64,000 nt of DNA from Bacillus sp. FJAT-50079 (GTDB taxonomy: Bacteria > Bacillota > Bacilli > Bacillales > Bacillaceae_C): NCBI RefSeq assembly GCF_018343515.1, contig NZ_JAGYPD010000001.1, forward strand, positions 310,001 through 374,000, given 5' to 3'. This document shows, one piece after another, positions 56,992 through 64,000 of this stretch. Below the pieces are notes generated by a model that saw only the letters and a program-made list of their open reading frames with translations, did not search any database and was not told the DNA's origin. Within the stretch, counting starts at the first letter, position 1; the number at the start of each line of letters is the position of its first letter. A program made the position numbers and the translations under genes.

Positions 56992-59770
56992 ATCGGTCCA
57001 TATCCATATCGCACCTTTAGAACATGGTGCGTTTTTCATCTCTGTTCTTGATGATGAGTCACATCCGATTTCCCCAGCTCATTGGAAACAACAGCTGTTT
57101 GTTTGGCATGAGGAAAGCTTTTACGGTTCTTTTATCGAAACAAAACAGGTGAATGGTGATGATGGGATTGAAATCGATAGTTATTCATTATTAACGCTAC
57201 TTGGGCATGAACGCTTTAGTTCACTTATCGATTGGCATTGGTGTGAGCCTGGTGATGCGATTCTAGCTGTTGCGCCGATCATGCTTGAAGCGATTCAAGA
57301 GGGGAAATGGCTCCCGCAGTTTACAGATGACTCTGAAGATGCTTTTTATTGGAAAGTTCCACAAATGGTATGGGATGAGTTTCCGCCACCATTTTGGGAG
57401 CAAAGCTTTTTCCAAACACCGATGAATGAATTTGTTGCCCAATTTTATCATCATGCTGTATTGAAACATTTGCAACAAGGCATGGAAGGCGAAACACTTG
57501 CAACCAAGCTAGAACAACTAAAGGAGAGCCCTCTTACAGCGGCAGAGCTTGAACAATATTTTGATGAAACTCGGTGGAGTGAATGGACGGAAACGGTTGA
57601 TTCTCCCCTTCCATTCACCATTGGTCTACGTTTAACTGAACCAGACGATGATGATGAGCATTGGACATTGGAAACCATTTTACGTGATCGCAAAAAGCAA
57701 GAGAAAATCTATTCACTCGATCGTTTGCCTAAACGCTGGTCTTCGTATTTCTCAATGATTGAACTGGAGCAGGAGCGTTGGCAGCGTCTCTTTCCATGGT
57801 TATCAACTGAACTCGACGAAGCATCGGCATGGGAGTTTTTAACGGATGCAAGCAGCAAGCTAATTGCACTCGGTATAGAGATCCTGCTTCCTTCCTGGTG
57901 GGAAGCAATGCGAGAAGCGAATTTAGTGATGAAGGCAAGAGTGAAGCAAACAGGGACGAATTATCGCCCATCTTTCGTTGGATTAAATGCGATGTTAGAT
58001 TTCGACTGGCGTTTATCGATGAACGGAGCCGAATTATCGGAAGAAGAATTTCAGACGCTCGTCAACGAACAACGTCGCCTCGTTAAAATCCAAGGGCGTT
58101 GGGTGAAGCTTGATCCAAAAATGATTGCCCATATTCAAGCATTAATGAAGCAAGCGAAAAAAGAAGGCTTGCGTGTTCAAGATCTTTTTTCGCTTGAAGC
58201 GGATGAAGAGCCGATTCCAAATGATCAAGAGCTCTTTGACCCACGTGCATTTGCCCAGGTGAAAATTGAATTGAACCAGTCACTGAAAAAGATGATGCGT
58301 CAACTCCGTGGCATTACGGAAATCCCAGCAACCAAAGCGCCGAAGCAATTACTTGGTGATTTACGTCCTTATCAGCAGCTCGGACTTAACTGGTTAACGT
58401 TTTTACGCCAATACGGATTTGGGGCTTGTTTGGCCGATGATATGGGATTGGGAAAAACAATCCAATTAATTGCCTATTTACTTCATGTAAAGCACGCTAA
58501 GCTTGACAAGGCACCTGCTCTCATCATTTGTCCAACATCTGTATTAGGAAACTGGCAGCGGGAATTGGAGCGTTTTGCCCCTGATTTACAAGTCGCCCTT
58601 CATTACGGAGCAACGAGAGTGAAAGGCGAGGCATTCAGTACGGAAATGAAGGATGTGGATGTCGTTTTAACGAGCTATGGACTCTCACATCTTGATTTCG
58701 ATGAATTTTCCTCGATCGAATGGAGTACGATCGCCCTTGATGAAGCACAAAATATTAAAAATGCAGAGACGAAACAATCACGGGCGATCCGAAAATTAAA
58801 AGGCGGCCATCATATTGCCTTAACCGGAACCCCGATGGAAAATCGGCTTGCTGAATTATGGTCGATTTTTGATTTTATCAATCATGGCTACTTAGGTGCG
58901 TTCGGACAGTTCCAGAAACGCTTTGTCGCCCCGATTGAAAAAGATGGCGATGAAAGAAAAATTCGTGAGCTCCAACAAATGATTAAACCTTTCTTATTAA
59001 GAAGAACGAAAAAAGATCCGGATGTAGAATTGAACTTGCCTGATAAGCTTGAGCAAAAAGAATATTGTTCTTTAACAGCAGAGCAAGCAGCTTTATATGA
59101 AGATCTCGTCCAAGATACATTCAGCAAGATTGAAACATTATCATTTTTTGAACGCAAAGGATTAATTTTACAAATGCTGAATAAATTAAAGCAGCTGTGC
59201 AATCATCCCTCTCTCTATTTAAAGGAGGAAATCCCTTCGGAAGTTGAGCAGCGTTCAAATAAAATGGCGACATTAGTTGAGCTTGCTGATACGATTATGG
59301 ACAATCGCGAAGGGTGCATTATTTTTACCCAATATATTGGGATGGGGGAAATGATCCGTACCGTTCTGCAAAATCGCTACGATGTTTCTGTTCCTTTTTT
59401 AAACGGAAGCATGCCCAAAAAACAGCGTGATGAATACGTAGAAAGGTTTCAGGCAGGAGAATTCCCGTTTTTCCTCCTTTCCTTAAAAGCAGGGGGAACA
59501 GGGCTAAATTTGACTGCTGCCAACCATGTCATTCATTATGATCGCTGGTGGAATCCTGCTGTTGAAAATCAGGCGACAGACCGTGCATATCGCATCGGTC
59601 AAGAGCGATTTGTCCATGTCCATAAGCTGATTACAACGGGAACCCTTGAAGAAAAAATTGATTTAATGCTTGAGAAAAAACAAGCACTTAATGAGGAAAT
59701 TATTCGCAGTGACCAGTGGGTAACGGAGCTTTCCAATCAAGACTTACGCGATTTGATCGCACTCGGATGA
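56978..59770 (+). CDS. ywqA: SNF2-family DNA-dependent ATPase/helicase (YwqA-like)
   Basis: A 930-residue Swi2/Snf2 motor. The N-terminal 420 residues form the bacterial SNF2-associated region. The ATPase core follows, with the Walker A motif LADDMGLGKTIQLIAYLL, the DEAQ box ALDEAQNIKN, TGTPMENRL, and in the second lobe FTQYIGMGEMI and YDRWWNPAVENQATDRAYRIGQ. Such proteins translocate on duplex DNA, remodelling protein-DNA complexes; the exact job in Bacillus is unclear. It overlaps the SWIM gene and is followed 16 bases later by a small gene. Confidence 0.92.
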   Translation: MMNLKSVHIHIAPLEHGAFFISVLDDESHPISPAHWKQQLFVWHEESFYGSFIETKQVNGDDGIEIDSYSLLTLLGHERFSSLIDWHWCEPGDAILAVAPIMLEAIQEGKWLPQFTDDSEDAFYWKVPQMVWDEFPPPFWEQSFFQTPMNEFVAQFYHHAVLKHLQQGMEGETLATKLEQLKESPLTAAELEQYFDETRWSEWTETVDSPLPFTIGLRLTEPDDDDEHWTLETILRDRKKQEKIYSLDRLPKRWSSYFSMIELEQERWQRLFPWLSTELDEASAWEFLTDASSKLIALGIEILLPSWWEAMREANLVMKARVKQTGTNYRPSFVGLNAMLDFDWRLSMNGAELSEEEFQTLVNEQRRLVKIQGRWVKLDPKMIAHIQALMKQAKKEGLRVQDLFSLEADEEPIPNDQELFDPRAFAQVKIELNQSLKKMMRQLRGITEIPATKAPKQLLGDLRPYQQLGLNWLTFLRQYGFGACLADDMGLGKTIQLIAYLLHVKHAKLDKAPALIICPTSVLGNWQRELERFAPDLQVALHYGATRVKGEAFSTEMKDVDVVLTSYGLSHLDFDEFSSIEWSTIALDEAQNIKNAETKQSRAIRKLKGGHHIALTGTPMENRLAELWSIFDFINHGYLGAFGQFQKRFVAPIEKDGDERKIRELQQMIKPFLLRRTKKDPDVELNLPDKLEQKEYCSLTAEQAALYEDLVQDTFSKIETLSFFERKGLILQMLNKLKQLCNHPSLYLKEEIPSEVEQRSNKMATLVELADTIMDNREGCIIFTQYIGMGEMIRTVLQNRYDVSVPFLNGSMPKKQRDEYVERFQAGEFPFFLLSLKAGGTGLNLTAANHVIHYDRWWNPAVENQATDRAYRIGQERFVHVHKLITTGTLEEKIDLMLEKKQALNEEIIRSDQWVTELSNQDLRDLIALG

Positions 59771-59785
59771 TCGGAGCTGGTAATA

Positions 59786-60109
59786 GTGGAGCAAGTTTTT
59801 GATTTCCTTCGGTTATGGAAAGAAAGGAATGAACGATTCATTCAAGAGCAAGCCGAAATACGGATCGATTTTCTCGTTAGAGGCATTTGTGAAAAGGAAG
59901 TCGATGGCTTGCTTGAGGATGCATTGCTTTACCCGAACAGCTGGCTCCCTAGCCATTTACGCTGGGAGTCACTTTGTCAGGCAGATGAGGAACGTTTGGG
60001 GGAGCTTGTAGCAGAAGGCATTTCCTTTTTTACAGGTGTGACCGATTACCATTTTGATTTACCTGCCGTCAAAACCTTCATTGGCCAATTAAACGAAGTT
60101 CGCAAGTAA
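59786..60109 (+). CDS. Small hypothetical protein of the SNF2/SWIM operon
   Basis: A 107-residue acidic protein starting at GTG with GGAG nine bases upstream (MEQVFDFLRLWKERNERF). It has charged helices and no signal or membrane segment. Being 16 bases behind the helicase gene and just ahead of a terminator, it is the third gene of this operon and may be an accessory factor. I do not recognise the family. Confidence 0.6.
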   Translation: MEQVFDFLRLWKERNERFIQEQAEIRIDFLVRGICEKEVDGLLEDALLYPNSWLPSHLRWESLCQADEERLGELVAEGISFFTGVTDYHFDLPAVKTFIGQLNEVRK

Positions 60110-60130
60110 ATAAAGTGAGTTTGAATAAGT

Positions 60131-60169
60131 AAAAAAGAGAGGCTATGTTGTTTAACAAGCCTCTTTTTC
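60131..60169 (+). terminator. Intrinsic terminator of the ywqB-ywqA operon
   Basis: AAAAAGAGAGGC and GCCTCTTTTT form a stem with one bulge, ending in a T-run on the plus strand. Confidence 0.85.
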
Positions 60170-60227
60170 CTATGGGGTGGGTGAAGCGAGGATGGTATTT
60201 GGACGCGCAGTGTGTGAGGAATGTTGT

Positions 60228-60398
60228 TTACTGCGCGATTCTTTTTTTTCTGTATGTTTGAGAAATTGAATGGTTAGGCTGATTTTGCAGCTGTTCTTCA
60301 AGCTTTGTGATTCGTTGGCTCAATGCGAAGATTTGTTGATTCGCCTTGCCAAGCTTGAAAATGAGGTCGCCAATTAAAATTTCAATCGAATCACCGAT
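60228..60398 (-). CDS. ORF behind ssbB with perfect ribosome site but no standard start codon
   Basis: A 56-codon open frame (from IGDSIEILIGDLIFKLGKAN) lies in the same frame as ssbB, three codons beyond its TGA stop. GAAAGGAGGTGA, made of the last ssbB codons, is a near-perfect match to the 16S rRNA tail and points at this frame. The base triplet at the expected distance is ATC. The product is an amphipathic coiled-coil-like helix (NQQIFALSQRITKLEEQLQ) with a basic tail. It may start at ATC, arise by UGA read-through, or be a gene whose ATG was lost. Confidence 0.4.
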   Translation of the reverse strand: MGDSIEILIGDLIFKLGKANQQIFALSQRITKLEEQLQNQPNHSISQTYRKKRIAQ

Positions 60399-60404
60399 GA
60401 ACCT

Positions 60405-60767
60405 TCACCTCCTTTCAGTTGTTACGGGTATTGAGGTTCCATCCACAGGCCGGCCACCCATAAATTTGACAGAGTCAGCAATCACTTCCGTAATATATAC
60501 TTTTTTTCCAGCCTGATCCTCGTAATTCCGCGTTTGAATTTTCCCCGTGACACCGACAATGGAGCCTTTGTTACAATATTTCGCTGTATTTTCAGCTATT
60601 TTATTCCACAATGTGCATAATACAAAATCAGCTTCAATCTCCCCCTTTGCATTTCGATAGTGGCGATTTAAGGCAAGCGTAATATTTAATACCGCTTTCC
60701 CTTCCATCGTGTAACGTAATTCAGGATTTTTCGTCATTCTGCCGACCAATGTCACCTGGTTAATCAT
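60405..60767 (-). CDS. ssbB: Single-stranded DNA-binding protein, short SsbB (YwpH) type
   Basis: Binds single-stranded DNA; the B. subtilis paralogue SsbB acts during competence. The 120-residue protein is a single OB fold (MINQVTLVGRMTKNPELRYT, then LCTLWNKIAENTAKYCNKGS and VGVTGKIQTRNYEDQ). It lacks the acidic tail ending DDDIPF that long SsbA proteins use to recruit partners. It is divergent from ywpF, as in related genomes. Confidence 0.9.
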   Translation of the reverse strand: MINQVTLVGRMTKNPELRYTMEGKAVLNITLALNRHYRNAKGEIEADFVLCTLWNKIAENTAKYCNKGSIVGVTGKIQTRNYEDQAGKKVYITEVIADSVKFMGGRPVDGTSIPVTTERR

Positions 60768-60981
60768 CTTTTCAACTCCTTTTCAAAGGTGTATGCCCAT
60801 CATATAGGAAGTTGTTTTAAGCGTAAAATCGACAAAATACGTTTTCACTAAGGAAACTTCGAGCGGTTTCGTCATTTTTTATAACATTTTTTCAATTTCT
60901 GACGTTTTTGCCCTCGAGAAATTAAATTTCAACTCTTTTTTAAAAATGTTATACTTTAGGGAGAGTGGGAGGAGTGAGGAT

Positions 60982-61392
60982 TTGAAAACATTTAAAATTG
61001 TTGCCTTACAAACGTTTGAAGATATGAAGCCGATCAATATTCCTCTAACGGATGGATTAATCATTAATAAAGAAAATGATCATGGAGACTGGATCATCGA
61101 AGCGTTTATTGACCAGTCCCTCGCACCTTTGTTTCAAAAAAAGTGGGAAGAAGATCGTCCTTTTGAAATTCGCGTCGTGATTACTCACGCAGCGAATGAT
61201 CCTGCACCATTTACCGCAAAAATACATAAGATTCGTCCAGTCGGTGAACGGATTAGTGTGCTATTTGATGGTAAGCTTAGCAAATTACGAAATGAATATT
61301 CCGAGCACATCCTCGAGGGACTTATTAGCGAAGGATTTACTGGCGAAGCACTTATGATTGAATTTAAAAAGCGTATGAAAAAACCCGTCTAA
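60982..61392 (+). CDS. ywpF: YwpF-like family protein
   Basis: A 136-residue protein starting at TTG (LKTFKIVALQTFEDM...) with GGAGG/GAGG sites upstream; the longer frame has no ribosome site. It resembles the conserved Bacillus YwpF family of unknown function and keeps the same place between ssbB and fabZ. No motif allows a function call. Its stop codon falls in the loop of the terminator shared with the next gene. Confidence 0.75.
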   Translation: MKTFKIVALQTFEDMKPINIPLTDGLIINKENDHGDWIIEAFIDQSLAPLFQKKWEEDRPFEIRVVITHAANDPAPFTAKIHKIRPVGERISVLFDGKLSKLRNEYSEHILEGLISEGFTGEALMIEFKKRMKKPV

Positions 61393-61405
61393 TCTTTGAC
61401 GGGTT
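61382..61405. terminator. Bidirectional terminator between ywpF and the lipoprotein gene
   Basis: AACCCGTC and GACGGGTT form an 8-bp stem. The minus strand continues with TTTT, giving a good terminator for the lipoprotein gene; the plus side has a weaker CTTG tail. Confidence 0.85.
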
Positions 61406-61420
61406 CTTGATCTGCTAAAG

Positions 61421-61681
61421 TTATTTATTGCGGTTTTTATTCATATCAACATCGGTTTCTTCATGTGTAACGCCGTTTTGATCATTTACTTCTGTTTTTT
61501 CTTCTATTTTATGATCATTTACATCGACATCTTTTTCAATTACCTCATTGTTCTCTGTTGCAGGTGGTGCTGGCGTTGTTGGTGCTGGCGGAGGCGGCTC
61601 CTGTTTATTCGTTGCACATCCAACAAGTAATAAGGACGCTAGAGCACCGGCTCCAATTAATTTCGTAAGTTTTCCGTTCAT
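61421..61681 (-). CDS. Small predicted lipoprotein
   Basis: An 86-residue protein with a signal peptide and lipobox LLLVGC (Cys at residue 22), a Pro/Ala/Thr-rich stretch and a hydrophilic acidic tail. The ATG at 61681 has AAAGGAG eight bases upstream. No folded domain is visible, so its role cannot be stated. Confidence 0.75.
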   Translation of the reverse strand: MNGKLTKLIGAGALASLLLVGCATNKQEPPPPAPTTPAPPATENNEVIEKDVDVNDHKIEEKTEVNDQNGVTHEETDVDMNKNRNK

Positions 61682-61819
61682 TTTGTTAGCTCCTTTCAAA
61701 TTTTTTCATGTTCCTTTTTCTGGACCTTGCTCGGTCTGCTGTTAGCTTTCCCATAATTTGAAAAAAATACTTCAAGAACAGAACTATTTGGATTTACATT
61801 TGTATCGGCATTTTGGAAA

Positions 61820-61920
61820 GTTATGCAATTATTAAGGAAGGCACGCAATTCCGGCGGAAACTCGCGCAATTAATTGGAAATTTGGCGCAATTACATCGAG
61901 AACTCGCGCAATTAGTAGTA
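61820..61920 (+). repeat. Five degenerate 21-bp repeats with a GCAATT core
   Basis: GCAATT occurs at 61825, 61845, 61866, 61887 and 61908, at 20-21-bp steps. The better copies share CTCGCGCAATTA. They lie in the gap between the lipoprotein gene and the fabZ terminator. No gene is visible in this 258-bp gap. Confidence 0.8.
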
Positions 61921-61939
61921 GTTTGTCCCAAAGGAAGGC

Positions 61940-61970
61940 AAAAAAAGATACTGGACTTTTTTATCCAGTA
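61940..61970 (-). terminator. Intrinsic terminator after fabZ
   Basis: TACTGGA (61949-61955) pairs with TCCAGTA (61964-61970). On the minus strand it is followed by a run of T (opposite 61940-61946), two bases past the stop codon. Confidence 0.88.
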
Positions 61971-61972
61971 CC

Positions 61973-62395
61973 TCATTTAAGTGCGAATGTAATTTCTGTT
62001 TCACAAACAAGCTCTCCATCAACGGTTGCAACAGCTTTTCCTTTACCGATCGGTCCTTTCACCCGAATGATTTCCACTTCGAGTTTCAATTGATCTCCTG
62101 GCTTCACTTGCCGTTTAAAGCGGCAATTATCAATGCCTGCAAAAAAAGCTAAACGACCACGGTTTTCTTCTTGTTTTAGCATAGCAACAGCGCCAACCTG
62201 CGCCAAAGCTTCTACAATCAAAACACCTGGCATGACAGGATAATCGGGAAAATGTCCGTTGAAAAATTCTTCATTCGCAGTTACATTTTTAAGTCCGACC
62301 GCTCTTTGACCGTCTTCAACTTCGATGATTTTATCAACAAGTAAAAATGGATAGCGATGCGGGATAATTTCTTTAATTTGTTGTATATCTAGCAT
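61973..62395 (-). CDS. fabZ: 3-hydroxyacyl-ACP dehydratase
   Basis: Dehydrates 3-hydroxyacyl-ACP in fatty acid elongation. The 140-residue hot-dog-fold protein has [11 protein letters not shown], the catalytic His in [12 protein letters not shown] and the Glu in [10 protein letters not shown]. It is complete and of normal length. It is the last gene of a leftward group with flhO, flhP and an EpuA-like gene, matching the Bacillus flhO-flhP-ywpB (fabZ) order. Confidence 0.95.
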   Translation of the reverse strand: MLDIQQIKEIIPHRYPFLLVDKIIEVEDGQRAVGLKNVTANEEFFNGHFPDYPVMPGVLIVEALAQVGAVAMLKQEENRGRLAFFAGIDNCRFKRQVKPGDQLKLEVEIIRVKGPIGKGKAVATVDGELVCETEITFALK

Positions 62396-62443
62396 TATAA
62401 CACCCTTCCATAATATGTATATAAGGAGTACAATGACCCCTTG

Positions 62444-62728
62444 TTAGTTTTTGATCACTAAATCAATAATATGTGTCCATGTCGATTTTTGAAAAACATC
62501 TGTTGGATTACCATCGCCAATCACACCATAACCGACCATTAATCCAGTAGCAAGGCTTAATGCAATGAGAATTCCAACGATGAGCACACGAAGCCAAATC
62601 GGGATTAAACGAATTCGAATCCTTTTCGTTGTTTGGGCTTTGGATTCACGACTTGTCTTCTCACGCTTCTTTTTCTTCATTTCTTTTCTCGTTTGAACTT
62701 GTTCTTGGCTGATCTGTTTAGCCATCAT
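62444..62728 (-). CDS. EpuA-like small membrane protein
   Basis: A 94-residue protein with a highly basic N-terminal half (KEMKKKKREKTSRE), one transmembrane helix (LRVLIVGILIALSLATGLMVGYGV) and a short outer tail. It fits the EpuA family, often mislabelled as RNA polymerase beta subunit in Firmicutes. Function unknown. It lies between flhP and fabZ. Start may be the first or the second Met. Confidence 0.75.
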   Translation of the reverse strand: MMAKQISQEQVQTRKEMKKKKREKTSRESKAQTTKRIRIRLIPIWLRVLIVGILIALSLATGLMVGYGVIGDGNPTDVFQKSTWTHIIDLVIKN

Positions 62729-62789
62729 ACGATATACTCCTTTGATCCTAAAAATAGGATGTAAAAACTATGACCTTATCATAACATAT

Positions 62790-63623
62790 TTACCGGATGC
62801 CGTTAATAAGCCCCATCATCTGATCTGATAAAGAAATGGCCCTAGATTGAAATTGAATGGATCGCTGCACAACAAGCATATCGCTCATTTCTTTCGATAA
62901 ATCCACATTTGAACCTTCTAATGCCCCTTGCTGCATCGCAATTTGATTTCGATTCGTTCCAACAATATTCGTATAAATAAGCGCTGGGTTCGCATCAATA
63001 TTTTCTGGCAAACCGAGCAATGTTTCCCCTTTTTGCTCTAGAAATTGCGGCTTATGGACGGTAACGACTCCAAGTTGAAAACTGACAGGCTGAATCCCTT
63101 CTCCTTGTACTTGAAGCGTGCCTTGGTTGGAAATGATAAACTCGTTATACTCATTTGAAAAGACAATCGGATCGTCATTTTCATCAAGAACAGGATACCC
63201 TTCACTTGTCACGAGCGTCACTTCATTGTTTCCGCTCGGCGTAACGTATAAGGAACCATTACGTGTAAAACGAAGCTTTATTTCGTTATTTTCCTGAACT
63301 TGCACTTTCAAAAATTGATTTTCTTCTGTGAAAGCAATATCAAGCGGTCGATCGGTACTTTTGATTGGTCCTTGCTGTAAAATCATTGCTGACTTCGCTA
63401 TTTTTGCTCCAACCCCTTGACGGATGCCAAGCGGTGAAAGCCGGCCAGTTTCTTTTTCTGGATCGGGCTGATTGTTCACATGTTGATAAACGAGCTCAGA
63501 AAAGGACACATCTCTTTTTTTAAACCCATTCGTGTCCACATTAGCAATATTATTGCTAATGATATCCAGTTGTTTTTGCAGCTGCCCCATCGTATTCATC
63601 GCAGTTGTCATCGCTCTGGTCAT
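62790..63623 (-). CDS. flhP: Flagellar rod/hook-basal body protein (FlgG family)
   Basis: Structural part of the flagellar rod. The 277-residue protein has the N-terminal flagellar signature LDIISNNIANVDTNGFKKRDVSF and the C-terminal helix NVDLSKEMSDMLVVQRSIQFQSRA common to axial proteins. It follows flhO on the same strand, 24 bases away, as in Bacillus. Together they would form the distal rod under the hook. Confidence 0.92.
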   Translation of the reverse strand: MTRAMTTAMNTMGQLQKQLDIISNNIANVDTNGFKKRDVSFSELVYQHVNNQPDPEKETGRLSPLGIRQGVGAKIAKSAMILQQGPIKSTDRPLDIAFTEENQFLKVQVQENNEIKLRFTRNGSLYVTPSGNNEVTLVTSEGYPVLDENDDPIVFSNEYNEFIISNQGTLQVQGEGIQPVSFQLGVVTVHKPQFLEQKGETLLGLPENIDANPALIYTNIVGTNRNQIAMQQGALEGSNVDLSKEMSDMLVVQRSIQFQSRAISLSDQMMGLINGIR

Positions 63624-63647
63624 TGATTTAGCTCCTTACTTTGATCA

Positions 63648-64000
63648 TTAGCCGTTCACTCTTCCGACTTCGTTAACGGCCTTTTCCATGCTTCGATCGT
63701 ATGCTTGTAAAATTTTCTGATTCGCTTCAAAGGCTCGATAAGCGGTCATCAGTTCCGTCATCGCTTTACTTGCATCCACCGTTGATGCCTCAATAAATCC
63801 TTGCGTGATGCGAAAATCAGTCGCTTGATCAGCGTTTGGCAACGGAGCACCATCCTCCGTTCTAAATAGCCCATCTTCTTCGCGAATAAGTGCTTGAGGA
63901 TTTTCTGTTGCCGCTATGCCCAACTGTGCAACGAATGCTCCGTTTTCTTCGATATTACCATAATGATCAACGGTAAACTGCTCACTCGCTAACGTAATCC
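63648..64000 (-). CDS. flhO: Flagellar rod/hook-basal body protein, C-terminal part (N-terminus outside window)
   Basis: The frame is open to the window edge, giving the last 117 residues. It has the axial-protein C-terminus VDASKAMTELMTAYRAFEAN followed by QKILQAYDRSMEKAVNEVGR, typical of FlgG-family proteins. Immediately upstream of flhP. The TTG at 63923 is not a real start, since the same frame continues upstream with protein-like sequence. Confidence 0.92.
   Translation of the reverse strand, partial: ITLASEQFTVDHYGNIEENGAFVAQLGIAATENPQALIREEDGLFRTEDGAPLPNADQATDFRITQGFIEASTVDASKAMTELMTAYRAFEANQKILQAYDRSMEKAVNEVGRVNG

Noticed and set aside
1-64000. tRNA, rRNA, prophage or insertion sequence
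   Set aside because: No cloverleaf-like sequence, rRNA segment, transposase, integrase or phage structural gene was recognised anywhere in the window.

Overview
The window is low-GC Firmicutes DNA, most likely from a flagellated, Gram-positive member of the Bacillaceae; I do not name a species. The main evidence is conserved Bacillus-type synteny at the right end (flhO-flhP, an EpuA-like gene, fabZ, ywpF, a short ssbB-like gene, a SNF2 helicase and a SWIM protein as in ywqA/ywqB). Strong AGGAGG-type ribosome sites, frequent TTG/GTG starts, LCP and Wzx/Wzy envelope genes, and an LPxTG-anchored surface protein agree with this.

Layout. (1) 1-8.5 kb: N-acetylglucosamine uptake and control (partial nagP, nagR with an operator-like promoter), a ugp-type glycerol-phosphate ABC transporter operon with its phosphodiesterase, and a NERD-domain gene. 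Three intergenic copies of an unusual hairpin-plus-20-bp-repeat element lie here. (2) 8.8-16.1 kb: one 2443-residue secreted, cell-wall-anchored pectate lyase carrying both a PL1-like and a PL9-like domain. (3) 16.4-26.3 kb: a variable stretch with small orphan ORFs, an aminotransferase, an LCP ligase, a decayed M23 peptidase gene, an acyltransferase and a large SH3-repeat glucosaminidase. (4) 26.5-42.8 kb: a long leftward surface-polysaccharide operon of the Wzx/Wzy type. It starts with a WbpM/PglF-like dehydratase and contains a nearly complete WbpA/B/D/E-like set for a 2,3-diacetamido uronic acid. (5) 43.2-54.9 kb: a large S8 protease, a YknW/YknX-like pair without its ABC partner, an Xre regulator, nagAB, methionine gamma-lyase and a LysM-NlpC/P60 hydrolase. 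(6) 54.9-64 kb: a 52-bp repeat block, then the conserved ywqB/ywqA, ssbB, ywpF, fabZ, flhP and flhO region.

How the parts fit: the organism appears equipped to break down pectin at its surface, to take up amino sugars and glycerophosphodiester products, and to build a complex acidic polysaccharide that an LCP enzyme would attach to the wall, with several wall hydrolases nearby. The observations most worth follow-up are the polarised 20-bp repeat arrays that begin at a hairpin, the two-lyase LPxTG protein, and the ORF that follows ssbB behind a perfect ribosome site but lacks a normal start codon.
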